DNA of 64,000 nt, from NCBI GenBank assembly GCA_964540895.1, contig CAZIOP010000002.1:66625-130624 (forward strand). The letters are read 5' to 3'. The stretch is from Patescibacterium sp964540895. GTDB taxonomy: Bacteria; Patescibacteriota; Patescibacteriia; Patescibacteriales; Patescibacteriaceae. Below, in pieces: positions 7,872 through 15,216 of this stretch. The notes below the pieces were generated by a model, which saw only the letters and a program-made list of their open reading frames with translations, searched no databases and was not told where the DNA came from. The position numbers and the translations under genes are program-made. Numbering within the stretch: position 1 is the first letter of the stretch; each line of letters starts with the position of its first letter.

Positions 7872-8540
7872 ATGTCTTTTTTTCAACGTAAACCAATCTT
7901 ACTTGACGAAGAAACTATTGCTGAGCAATTGCGACGTACTCGTCAGTCCAAAGAGATAAAATTAGAAGAAGTTAGTAAACGTCTTAAAATTAAAACAGCA
8001 TATTTAGATGCCTTGGAAAAAGGTAGATACGATTTGTTGCCAACCGGAGTCTATGGCCGTAATTTTTTACGTGAATATGCTGGTTTTTTAGGTCTTGATA
8101 GTAAGCAATTATTACAACAATATTATAGAGAAGTAAGGATTACACCAGTAGAGGAGGGCCAATTTTTCGATCGTCAGGTTATTTCTAAGCGATATTTACT
8201 GGCTTTGCCACAGCTATTTAGAAATGCTATAATTGGGATTCTTATTGTTGCCTGTCTGGTCTATTTAGGGTTCTTGCTAAAGCGTATTTTTGAGCCCCCT
8301 TTTCTGGCATTATCCTTTCCACCAGATAACTATACTACCTCAGAGGTTCAATTGGTTATCCAAGGTCAAAGTGAGCCAGAAACTGAAATTACTATTAATG
8401 GCCAGCATGTTTTGGCAGATAATGAGGGAAAATTTGAACGTGAAATCTATTTACAAACTGGTATTAATGCCATTACTGTCATCTCTGAAAAGAAGTATAG
8501 TCGACCAGCTATAGTCACTAAACAGGTATTGGTTAAATAA
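7872..8540 (+). CDS. RodZ-like HTH membrane protein
   Basis: A 222-aa protein with three parts: an N-terminal helix-turn-helix (residues ~15-75; LRRTRQSKEIKLEEVSKRL, TAYLDALEKGRYDLLP) typical of the RodZ HTH_25 domain, a single membrane helix (about 114-136), and an outer beta domain (about 142-222; FPPDNYTTSEVQLVIQGQ) like glucodextranase-B/Ig-type modules. RodZ links the MreB cytoskeleton to the cell wall machinery in rod-shaped bacteria. MreB is not in this window, so the role is inferred from architecture. The start is 10 bases after the pilin gene; recA follows after 38 bases. Confidence 0.8.
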   Translation: MSFFQRKPILLDEETIAEQLRRTRQSKEIKLEEVSKRLKIKTAYLDALEKGRYDLLPTGVYGRNFLREYAGFLGLDSKQLLQQYYREVRITPVEEGQFFDRQVISKRYLLALPQLFRNAIIGILIVACLVYLGFLLKRIFEPPFLALSFPPDNYTTSEVQLVIQGQSEPETEITINGQHVLADNEGKFEREIYLQTGINAITVISEKKYSRPAIVTKQVLVK

Positions 8541-8578
8541 ATGTATAAAAAATCTCTCCTTAATTAATTTTTATTTAT

Positions 8579-9628
8579 ATGGTAGAAGAAAAAAAGTCTA
8601 AAGCCTCTAATAACAAGATTGGTGATGATGCTGGTGCTGAAAAGCAACAAGCCGCCAATGCCGCCATGGACCAGATCAAAACAATGTTTGGTGATGGGGC
8701 CATTATGAAATTTGGTGAAGTAAAAAACGCTGAAGTAGAAGCCGTCTCTACTGGTTGTGTTTCATTAGACCTAGCTTTAGGTGTTGGAGGTGTACCACGC
8801 GGACGCATTATTGAAATTTTTGGTCCTGAAGCTTCAGGTAAAACAACTTTAGCCCAGCATGTGATTGCTGAAGTACAACGTCAGGGTGGTATTGCCGCTT
8901 TCATTGATGCAGAACATGCCCTTGATCCTGATTACGCAGTGAAGCTTGGAGTGAATATTAAAGACATGTTAATCAGTCAACCTGATACTGGTGAACAAGC
9001 CTTAGAAATTTTAGAAACTTTGGTTAGATCAAATGCAATAGACGTTGTTGTGGTTGACTCAGTGGCAGCTTTAGTTCCAAAAAAAGAAATTGAAGGAGAA
9101 ATGGGTGATTCACATATGGGTTTGCAAGCTCGGTTAATGAGCCAAGCTTTACGTAAGTTAACTGGTATTGTTTCCAAGACTAAAACTATTGTTATTTTCA
9201 TCAACCAGGTACGTATGAAGATTGGTGTATTCTTTGGTAATCCAGAAACAACCACCGGCGGTACTGCTCTGAAATTTTATTGCTCAGTTCGTTTAGAAGT
9301 ACGTCGCAGTGCTCAGATTAAGCAAGGTGAAAAGATTATTGGTAACCGAGTAAAGTGTAAGGTAGTTAAGAATAAAGTAGCTGCTCCTTTTAAAACTTGT
9401 GAGTTTGATATCATGTATAACGAAGGTATATCTTTATCTGGTGATTTACTTGATACAGGTGTAGCTTTTGGAATAGTTAATAAATCAGGTAATTCTTATT
9501 CATACGGTGATGTAAAGTTAGGAGTAGGCAGAGAAAATGCTAAAGTAGCTTTAAAAGCTGACAAGAAAGTAATGAAAGAAATTAGAACTAAGATCTTAGC
9601 TGAGGCGAAGATTAAGGATGTAGAGTAA
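8579..9628 (+). CDS. recA: Recombinase RecA
   Basis: A 349-aa protein of standard RecA length. Walker A GPEASGKTT, Walker B region VVVVDSVAALVP, the L1/L2 loops (GDSHMGLQARLMSQALRKL, NPETTTGGTALKFYCS) and the INQVR segment are all intact. It forms the ATP-dependent filament for strand exchange in homologous repair. The N-terminus has a short charged extension. The ATG at 8579 has the tatATG context and no Shine-Dalgarno site. No LexA-type operator was seen upstream. A good terminator follows. Confidence 0.98.
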   Translation: MVEEKKSKASNNKIGDDAGAEKQQAANAAMDQIKTMFGDGAIMKFGEVKNAEVEAVSTGCVSLDLALGVGGVPRGRIIEIFGPEASGKTTLAQHVIAEVQRQGGIAAFIDAEHALDPDYAVKLGVNIKDMLISQPDTGEQALEILETLVRSNAIDVVVVDSVAALVPKKEIEGEMGDSHMGLQARLMSQALRKLTGIVSKTKTIVIFINQVRMKIGVFFGNPETTTGGTALKFYCSVRLEVRRSAQIKQGEKIIGNRVKCKVVKNKVAAPFKTCEFDIMYNEGISLSGDLLDTGVAFGIVNKSGNSYSYGDVKLGVGRENAKVALKADKKVMKEIRTKILAEAKIKDVE

Positions 9629-9648
9629 GAAAATTATTTCTAAATTAG

Positions 9649-9683
9649 AAAAGCGGTAGCCTGAAAAGGTTACCGCTTTTTTA
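9649..9683 (+). terminator. recA terminator
   Basis: Thirteen-bp stem (AAAAGCGGTAGCC with GGTTACCGCTTTT, one G-U pair), loop TGAAAA, then T-run. Confidence 0.9.
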
Positions 9684-9703
9684 ATATGTTATTTTGAGAT
9701 ACC

Positions 9704-9886
9704 TTATTCAAAGATATTAGTTTCTTTTTTCTTCTTTACTCTTCTTTTGTAAAAGAAAATACCTAGTAAGGCAGTACTGAAAAAAATAATCCAGAAAATA
9801 TTGTAGCCAAGATCTGAATCTTGTGTAAAAACAATATAAATATTTACTATCAAGATTACAGTAAAAATTATTGATAGAATTTTCAT
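9704..9886 (-). CDS. Very small membrane protein
   Basis: A 60-aa protein with two membrane helices (about 4-20 and 28-46) and a strongly basic end (KRRVKKKKETN). The ATG at 9886 is preceded by AAAGGAGG on the minus strand, which makes the gene credible despite its size. It lies 27 bases downstream of another small membrane protein gene on the same strand, so the two probably share the promoter at 10238-10266. No family recognised; a two-component envelope unit is only a guess. Confidence 0.6.
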   Translation of the reverse strand: MKILSIIFTVILIVNIYIVFTQDSDLGYNIFWIIFFSTALLGIFFYKRRVKKKKETNIFE

Positions 9887-9913
9887 TGTTCAGTTTCCTC
9901 CTTTCTATTTTTA

Positions 9914-10189
9914 TTAAATATCATTATTTTTTGCTTTATATCCTTTTCTTTTTAAAGCGATCCCTATTATAAATGAAGTTACTCCAATGATACTTATGAT
10001 ATTGGCGGCTTTAAAAGAATTACATATACCCATATATAAAAATATATACCCAGCTATTCCAAGAATTATATTGGTAAGTCCAGAAGCAATAAGAGAAAAG
10101 ATTGTCTTGCTTCTAAGATTAGGGGCATACATAATCTGAGCTACTAAAAGTGTGGTTATATAAATAAAAGTACAGAATTCTGTGTCCAT
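9914..10189 (-). CDS. Small hypothetical membrane protein
   Basis: A 91-aa protein with three membrane helices (about 5-20, 30-52, 58-80) and a basic C-terminus (LKRKGYKAKNN). The ATG at 10189 has no clear ribosome-binding site, but a good promoter (TTGATA-17-TATAAT) lies about 50 bases upstream. First gene of a two-gene unit with the 60-aa protein. No recognised domain. Confidence 0.6.
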   Translation of the reverse strand: MDTEFCTFIYITTLLVAQIMYAPNLRSKTIFSLIASGLTNIILGIAGYIFLYMGICNSFKAANIISIIGVTSFIIGIALKRKGYKAKNNDI

Positions 10190-10237
10190 TGATAAAATTT
10201 TTTAATTTGAGAAATTGTTAAAAAGCAAATTTCATAT

Positions 10238-10266
10238 ATTATAGAATATAACATATTAAATATCAA
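10238..10266 (-). promoter_or_regulatory. Promoter TTGATA-17-TATAAT
   Basis: On the minus strand, TTGATA (10266-10261) and TATAAT (10243-10238) with a 17-base spacer, upstream of the small membrane-protein pair. Confidence 0.65.
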
Positions 10267-10283
10267 GACTATTTAAGAATTAT

Positions 10284-10310
10284 AAAAGCCCCCTATCCGG
10301 GAGCTTTTAA
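10284..10310 (-). terminator. Terminator of the rpsF-ssb-rpsR-efp operon
   Basis: Stem of AAAAGC...GCTTTT plus CCC/GGG around loop TAT-like bases; A/T runs on both sides allow use in either direction. It lies just past the efp stop. Confidence 0.7.
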
Positions 10311-10332
10311 TTTATCTTAGTGGTATTTTTTA

Positions 10333-10890
10333 TTATGCTCGTTCTACGTATGTTTCATTCTCAGTATTGATTCTAATTACATCACCTGATTCAACAAACA
10401 TTGGGACGCTAATAAGAGCACCAGTTTCTAATTCAGCGGTTTTCATAACATTACCAGCTGAATTACCTCGTACACCTGGAGGAGCACTAGTAACGGTTAA
10501 TTCAACTTTAATTGGTAGTTCTACTGACATTGGTTGACCATCAAAATGCATAACTGTGACATCAATACCATCTTTCATGAATTTCTCTTTGCCACCCAAT
10601 TGGTCTAACGGTAAGCTATATTGTTCATAGGTTTCGTTATCCATGAAATAGACAAAGCTTTCATCCTTATACATATAATTAGCTTTACGTTTTTCAACGT
10701 CAGCTTCTTCAGCTTTGTCAGTACCTTGCCAAGTTTTTTCCACCACGTTACCAGTTACTAAATTTTTTAGTTTAGTTTTGAGTACGGCTCCACCTCGACC
10801 CATCTTATGATGTTCAGATTTTGTAACAATATATGGTGCCTCATTTAATACAATGAGGCTACCAACTTTGATCTCAGTTAAACTTAACAT
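10333..10890 (-). CDS. efp: Elongation factor P
   Basis: A 185-aa EF-P with its three beta-barrel domains: N-terminal KOW-like domain (SLTEIKVGSLIVLNEAPYIV), the middle OB domain (YMYKDESFVYFMDNETYEQ) and the C-terminal OB domain (GVRGNSAGNVMKTAELETG). It relieves ribosome stalling at polyproline. I chose the ATG at 10890 (MLSLTEIKVG) because an upstream in-frame start would overlap rpsR. The tip of the domain-I loop reads MGRGGAV, so the residue that enters the peptidyl-transferase centre is arginine, not the lysine modified by EpmA. It occupies the place rplI has in many bacteria, 7 bases after rpsR. Confidence 0.95.
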   Translation of the reverse strand: MLSLTEIKVGSLIVLNEAPYIVTKSEHHKMGRGGAVLKTKLKNLVTGNVVEKTWQGTDKAEEADVEKRKANYMYKDESFVYFMDNETYEQYSLPLDQLGGKEKFMKDGIDVTVMHFDGQPMSVELPIKVELTVTSAPPGVRGNSAGNVMKTAELETGALISVPMFVESGDVIRINTENETYVERA

Positions 10891-10897
10891 AGAAGTA

Positions 10898-11128
10898 TTA
10901 ACGACGTTGGTTTGGGAAATGCAACAGTGCCATAATACGAGCACGCTTAACTGCTTCCGCTAGTTTGCGTTGGTACTTGGCAGACACTCCAGTACGACGA
11001 CTTGGCAAAATTTGGCCGTAGGAGTTGATAAACTTTTTCAAAAGCTCAATATCTTTGTAATCAATTTCTTTGATATTATTGCTTTTGAAATAGCATTGTT
11101 TAGTTTGTTTAATAGAATTTTCAGACAT
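10898..11128 (-). CDS. rpsR: 30S ribosomal protein S18
   Basis: A 76-aa S18 with the family core IDYKDIELLKKFINSYGQIL, SRRTGVSAKYQRKLAEAVKR and the end RIMALLHFPNQRR. It binds the platform of the small subunit as a pair with S6, whose gene opens this operon. Short N-terminal extension with one cysteine. It lies 37 bases after ssb and 7 bases before efp. Confidence 0.97.
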   Translation of the reverse strand: MSENSIKQTKQCYFKSNNIKEIDYKDIELLKKFINSYGQILPSRRTGVSAKYQRKLAEAVKRARIMALLHFPNQRR

Positions 11129-11165
11129 AGAGGGAAATAAAATTAAAAGTTATAAAGATAGTGAT

Positions 11166-11693
11166 TTAAAATGGGATATTCTCAACCTTAATTTCATCAT
11201 CAGTACCACCAGTAAAGCCACCATTTTCACCAAAGCTGTTAGTAACAGGTTCATCACCATAGTTGATTACTGGTTCAGCCTGAGTAGCTGGTTGGCTATA
11301 TTGATTTTGGTTGTTTCCAAAAGGTTGATTATCAGATTGGTTATTTTGTCGTCCACCAGCTGGTAACTTATCCAACATAATCATATTTTCAGCGACAATT
11401 TCTGTAGTGTAGCGTTTTTGACCAGTAGTTTTATCAGCCCAGTCACGAGTTTGCAAACGTCCTTCAATATAGACCTTAGAACCCTTGTGTAAATACTGAC
11501 CACAGATTTCAGCTAGTTTTCTCCAGGCTACAATGTTATGGAATTCAACTCGTTCTTGGCGTTGACCAGAAGGGTCATTCCAAAAGAAGTTAGTGGCTAC
11601 AGAGAAGGAAGCCACAGTCGCACCATTAGCAGTTTGGCGAACTTCTGGATCTCGGGTGATATTACCGATGATCATAGCTTTATTAAGATTCAT
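11166..11693 (-). CDS. ssb: Single-stranded DNA-binding protein
   Basis: A 175-aa SSB: OB fold in residues 1-110 (LNKAMIIGNITRDPEVR, VEFHNIVAWRKLAEICGQYL, GSKVYIEGRLQTRDW), a Gln/Asn-rich linker, and the acidic protein-interaction tip ending VENIPF. It protects single-stranded DNA and recruits repair and replication proteins. I used the ATG at 11693 with the tatATG context; a GTG five codons upstream is possible. It sits between rpsF and rpsR, the common bacterial arrangement. Confidence 0.96.
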   Translation of the reverse strand: MNLNKAMIIGNITRDPEVRQTANGATVASFSVATNFFWNDPSGQRQERVEFHNIVAWRKLAEICGQYLHKGSKVYIEGRLQTRDWADKTTGQKRYTTEIVAENMIMLDKLPAGGRQNNQSDNQPFGNNQNQYSQPATQAEPVINYGDEPVTNSFGENGGFTGGTDDEIKVENIPF

Positions 11694-11747
11694 ATATTTT
11701 AGTGCCACCTGAAAGGAAGTGGCTTAATAATAAGTAAGAGTTAGAGT

Positions 11748-12239
11748 TTATAGTAAGTTACTAGCATCAATAATCTTATCAAATTCTTGATCAAGATCTT
11801 TTAGGTCAGCTCGCTTGTCATCAGCTGGGTCTTTTTCAGTTACCGGGATCTCGGCATTTTCAGCTGCCTTACGACGAGCCGCAATCTTTTTAGCCACTTC
11901 TTCTTCAGCTTGTAGTTCAGCTGCAGTCTTTAGACGTTTTTTGATAACTTGGTGACGTAGAATGTCTTTTGAAAGACGTAGGCGATTAGTTAGCTCCTGT
12001 AATTTAGGACCATCAAGGTTAAACTCAACTAAATGATAGTAACCATGACGAAAGCCATCAACATCGTAAGCTAACTTACGCTTTCCCCAGTATTCTTGAC
12101 TAGTGATGTGACCACCGTAGTCAGCGATCATTTTTTCAACTCGAGCACGAATTGCTTCTACTTCTGTTTCACTGTATTTATTAGAAAACAAACATAGTAA
12201 TTCATAATGTGGAATATCAGATGATTTTGATTTAGACAT
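11748..12239 (-). CDS. rpsF: 30S ribosomal protein S6
   Basis: A 163-aa S6. The N-terminal 105 residues are the conserved ferredoxin-like fold (HYELLCLFSNKYSE, WGKRKLAYDVDGFRHGYYHL); the C-terminal ~55 residues are a charged, Ala/Lys/Asp-rich extension longer than in E. coli. First gene of rpsF-ssb-rpsR-efp. Its mRNA leader carries a CCG-containing structure like the S6:S18 autoregulation motif, so repression by the S6-S18 pair is likely. No rplI (L9) is present in the operon, as in many Parcubacteria. Confidence 0.96.
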   Translation of the reverse strand: MSKSKSSDIPHYELLCLFSNKYSETEVEAIRARVEKMIADYGGHITSQEYWGKRKLAYDVDGFRHGYYHLVEFNLDGPKLQELTNRLRLSKDILRHQVIKKRLKTAAELQAEEEVAKKIAARRKAAENAEIPVTEKDPADDKRADLKDLDQEFDKIIDASNLL

Positions 12240-12255
12240 AATTTCTTTAATAATA

Positions 12256-12312
12256 AAAACCTCCCGGTATTCAGTTATGACTTCGACAAGTCGATAACAA
12301 CCTTGGAGGGTT
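12256..12312 (-). promoter_or_regulatory. Candidate S6:S18-binding leader of rpsF
   Basis: On the minus-strand RNA an outer stem pairs AACCCTCC (12312-12305) with GGAGGTT (one bulged C). An inner 10-bp hairpin with loop GTCG (GTTAT-c-GACTT / AAGTC-ATAAC) sits inside it. An unpaired CCG lies next to the 3' arm of the outer stem. A hairpin with a CCG bulge upstream of rpsF is the described S6:S18 ribosomal-protein leader motif. It ends about 17 bases before the start codon, so binding would block initiation. Confidence 0.65.
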
Positions 12313-12395
12313 AAGAGAATACCTGTACTAGAGTTAGAAGCTCTAGTATTTAGCTAAAACAGCTAAATATGGGATAGGTGTTAAATTGTTTTCAA

Positions 12396-12424
12396 ACTAT
12401 ATATTTTTTTAGCGGTCCTGTCAA
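12396..12424 (-). promoter_or_regulatory. rpsF operon promoter
   Basis: Minus strand TTGACA (12424-12419), 17-base spacer, TATAGT (12401-12396). The leader of about 150 bases then carries three hairpins, including ATTTAGCT/AGCTAAAT and ACTAGAG/CTCTAGT, before the S6:S18-like element. Confidence 0.8.
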
Positions 12425-12473
12425 GGGGCTGATTTAGATTTGTTTTCTCAGTATTATATGATATGGTGCAGGT

Positions 12474-13640
12474 ATGAAATACTTTTTTGTTTTAGGTAAT
12501 CATCCCGCCCTGTCCATGGCTGAATTATATAGCACGATAACTATCACATCTGCTGAATATATCGCACCAGATGTGTTTGTGGCTGAAGTAGCTGGTGAAC
12601 TAGATACCAAGAATTTAATTAAACGTATCGGCGGCACAATTAAAGTTGGTCGTATAGTTAATACTATCTCAACTAAATCACATGACATCTTTTCAGCTAG
12701 TTTAGAATCGTTTGCTCAAGTAGAAAAATCAGGGAAATTTAATTTTGGAATTTCGATGTATGGTGCTGCCAAGATAGATGCCAAGAAAATTGGGCTAGCG
12801 TTAAAACAAGAACTAAAAAATCAGGGAGTAAGTTGTCGTTTTGTAGTTAGTCGTGAAAAGACTCTTTCCAGCGTGGTAGTTGAGCAAAATAAATTAATAA
12901 CATCTGGCCAAGAATTAGTCTATATTGTTAATGGATCCCAAATATTATTAGGTGTAACAGAAGCAGTTCAGTTATTTAAAGAATTATCAGCCAGAGACTA
13001 TGGTCGACCGGCTCGTGATGATCGTTCAGGTATGCTACCTCCGAAGTTGGCACAAATAATGATTAATCTAAGTGGTGCAAAAGAAGATGATACAGTACTT
13101 GATCCGTTTTGTGGTTCCGGCACAATTATTACCGAAGGTATTCTAATGGGCTATATGAAATTAATAGGCAGTGATATCTCACCTAAAGCCATTGAAGATA
13201 CCAGACAAAATATTAAATGGACATTGGAAAAATCAGATTTGAAAGTATCGCCAGAATTAAAAGTTTTAGATGCTCGTCACTTGTCAAAAAATATTAAAAA
13301 AGATTCAGTGGGAACTATTGTAACAGAAACATACTTAGGGCCACAACGTGGTATTTTTGATATCAAGAAAATTTCAGCTGAATTAGTTGTGCTCTACAAC
13401 CAAACTATTAGAGAAATTACGCAAGTCTTAAAATCAGGTGGCCGAGCAGTCATTGCTCTACCTGCCTTTGTTCAAAATGGACGTCCACAATTACTGTCAA
13501 TTGATATTAAACCATTGAAGCTAGTTAACATCCTTCCTAAGAATATTACAATCCAATTTGGTATAACTGAGAGAGGAACATTTTTATACGGTCGCTCTGA
13601 TCAAAAGGTTTGGCGAGAAATTATTGTTTTGGAGAAATAA
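12474..13640 (+). CDS. TRM11-like RNA methyltransferase
   Basis: A 388-aa protein. The C-terminal half is a Rossmann methyltransferase with SAM motif I VLDPFCGSGTI (near residue 206), a following acidic residue in IGSDISPKAIEDTRQNI, and TETYLGPQRG where related enzymes have the catalytic N/D-P-P-Y loop. The N-terminal half (FVLGNHPALSMAELYS) resembles the TRM11/TrmG10-type THUMP-containing family that makes N2-methylguanosine at tRNA position 10. The altered catalytic loop leaves the exact activity open. It is transcribed divergently from the rpsF operon and converges on the structured RNA region at 13640. Confidence 0.8.
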   Translation: MKYFFVLGNHPALSMAELYSTITITSAEYIAPDVFVAEVAGELDTKNLIKRIGGTIKVGRIVNTISTKSHDIFSASLESFAQVEKSGKFNFGISMYGAAKIDAKKIGLALKQELKNQGVSCRFVVSREKTLSSVVVEQNKLITSGQELVYIVNGSQILLGVTEAVQLFKELSARDYGRPARDDRSGMLPPKLAQIMINLSGAKEDDTVLDPFCGSGTIITEGILMGYMKLIGSDISPKAIEDTRQNIKWTLEKSDLKVSPELKVLDARHLSKNIKKDSVGTIVTETYLGPQRGIFDIKKISAELVVLYNQTIREITQVLKSGGRAVIALPAFVQNGRPQLLSIDIKPLKLVNILPKNITIQFGITERGTFLYGRSDQKVWREIIVLEK

Positions 13641-14041
13641 AAAAGCCTCGAGGTTTCTTTTTAGAAACAAGTAAGAAGTATTTTAAAACTTTAAGAAAAT
13701 TAAAGTTAAGTAGAATACCCCATGCTCGAGGCTTAAAATCTTCTGTCGGATTTACAAATAGAGGCCTAAAATATTATTGGAGCATGGCTTCACCAATATA
13801 TTTTCAGATGTAAATCCGAACAGGAAGATGGCGCTATATAACTTACAAGAAAGGGGTAAACCAAACAGTAAGTTATAAAACAACCTTTAAAGGTACAACT
13901 TTACTGGTTATAAACTCCCGCTGCTTAATATTAATAGTAGTAATTTTCTACTAATATCTGTATTTGGGCCCTCATCGGCATTTAGTAAACCAGTTATTTT
14001 TCTGGGGATACAACTTTTTAGTGATCCCTCATTTTTAAGTT
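13640..14041 (-). ncRNA. Candidate structured non-coding RNA, family not recognised
   Basis: This 445-base gap between two convergent genes holds no credible protein gene. On the minus strand it has a promoter (14048-14076), about 400 bases rich in long complementary helices, and an end where a 10-bp stem (AAGCCTCGAG 13643-13652 with CTCGAGGCTT 13725-13734) is followed by T6. Main helices: 13738-13756 with 13809-13829 (about 19 bp, two bulges); 13768-13780 with 13793-13804; 13837-13846 with 13868-13877 (10 bp perfect); 13903-13909 with 13988-13994; 13935-13940 with 13948-13953; 14005-14009 with 14024-14028. The loop AGCATGG (13781-13787) is complementary to CCATGCT (13720-13726), a possible pseudoknot. 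Length would fit tmRNA or RNase P RNA, but I see neither a tRNA-like end or tag frame nor GAGGAAAGUC/ACAGNRA elements. Confidence 0.6.
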
Positions 14042-14047
14042 AATCTG

Positions 14048-14076
14048 ATATTATAGGAGGCTCATTTTTTTGTCAA
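14048..14076 (-). promoter_or_regulatory. Promoter of the candidate ncRNA
   Basis: Minus strand TTGACA (14076-14071) with TAATAT at spacing 17 (14053-14048), overlapped by TATAAT (14055-14050). It lies just after the ychF stop codon, so the RNA can be made independently. Confidence 0.75.
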
Positions 14077-14085
14077 GAACTTGTT

Positions 14086-15150
14086 CTATGTGTTTACAAG
14101 GAAATTACAGACATCTCCGTCTTGAACTATATACTCCTTGCCTTCAGTTCGAATTAAGCCTTTTGATTTAGCCTCAACTTCACCACCAGAATTAACAAAA
14201 TCTTGCCAATTAATAACTTCAGCTCGGATAAAACCTTTGGTGAAGTCAGTGTGAATAACACCAGCTGCTTCAGGAGCTTTGGCACCTTGCCGTACAGTCC
14301 AGGCTCTGGTTTCATCTTTTCCGGTAGTGAAGAACGTAATTAAGCCAAGTAGTTCATAGCCAGCTCGAATTAATCGATCAAGGCCACTTTCTTTTAATCC
14401 TAGCTCTTCAATATAGATTTGCTGTTCTTCTTCAGGTAGTGAGGTAATTTCAGCTTCTAGTTTAGCGTCAATAGAAATTACTTTGCCATCAGTCCAAGCG
14501 TGAGATACATGAGCATCTGTATCATTGGCATTTAAGACATATAACAATGGTTTGATAGTAATCAAACCAAGCTGCTTAACAATTATTTTTTCTTCATCAG
14601 TAAATTCCAAACCACGGGCTGGTTTACCATTTTCTAATTGAGTTGAAAGTCGTTCTAATATTTCTTTGGCAATAACTGATTCTTTGTTACCAGTTCTAGC
14701 TTCACGACTTACTTTATCAAGACGTTTGGTGACAGTTGAAAGGTCAGCGAGAATTAATTCTAAATTAATTGTTTCACGATCACCATCAGGATCAATTTTG
14801 TTGTGCACGTGAATAATATTATCATCTTCAAATTGACGGACCACTTCACAGATGGCATCACATTCGCGGATATGAGAAAGGAATTGATTGCCAAGACCTT
14901 CACCAGTGGAAGCACCTTTTACTAATCCAGCAATGTCGACAAATTCAATCACGGTCGGAATTATTTTTTCCGGTTTGGAGATTTCAGCTAATTTTGTTAA
15001 CCGTTCATCTGGTACTTTGACTAAACCAACGTTTGGTTCAATCGTGCAGAAGGGATAATTAGCAGCTTCAGCTTGTTTTTTAGTCAGGGCGGTGAAAAGA
15101 GTGGATTTGCCCACATTTGGCAGCCCGACAATTCCAATTGATAATGGCAT
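14086..15150 (-). CDS. ychF: Redox-regulated ATPase YchF (Obg family)
   Basis: A 354-aa P-loop protein of standard YchF length. G1 GLPNVGKST near residue 8, the unusual NxxE-type region in place of NKxD (LYVLNANDTD), EFVDIAGLVKGASTGEGLGNQFL as G3 region, and the C-terminal TGS-like domain (FFTTGKDETRAWTVRQG, GFIRAEVINWQDF). YchF proteins prefer ATP and bind the ribosome; they are linked to translation and oxidative-stress control. The ATG at 15150 is divergent from the SdpI-like gene. The candidate ncRNA starts just behind its stop. Confidence 0.96.
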   Translation of the reverse strand: MPLSIGIVGLPNVGKSTLFTALTKKQAEAANYPFCTIEPNVGLVKVPDERLTKLAEISKPEKIIPTVIEFVDIAGLVKGASTGEGLGNQFLSHIRECDAICEVVRQFEDDNIIHVHNKIDPDGDRETINLELILADLSTVTKRLDKVSREARTGNKESVIAKEILERLSTQLENGKPARGLEFTDEEKIIVKQLGLITIKPLLYVLNANDTDAHVSHAWTDGKVISIDAKLEAEITSLPEEEQQIYIEELGLKESGLDRLIRAGYELLGLITFFTTGKDETRAWTVRQGAKAPEAAGVIHTDFTKGFIRAEVINWQDFVNSGGEVEAKSKGLIRTEGKEYIVQDGDVCNFLVNT

Positions 15151-15216
15151 GGCTCAAGCCTATCAGAAAATGGTATACTTGTTAATAGTTATCAACTATT
15201 AACTATTACCCTTGTT

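Noticed and set aside
10891..10944. Longer EF-P with 18 extra N-terminal residues
   Set aside because: Would overlap rpsR and lacks homology to EF-P; the family starts at MLSLTEIKVG.
13610..13813. Open frame of 67 codons reaching into the region between the methylase and ychF
   Set aside because: It starts inside the methylase gene in another frame, has no start signals, and lies over helices of the candidate RNA.
13960..13985. CCGATGAGGGCCC on the minus strand, similar to a hammerhead core
   Set aside because: The GAAA strand and the third stem are missing, and the base before GATGAG is wrong.
13640..14041. tmRNA or RNase P RNA as identity of the structured region
   Set aside because: No tRNA-like acceptor/T-arm pair, no tag frame on either strand, and no GAGGAAAGUC or ACAGNRA elements could be found. 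Kept as unknown.
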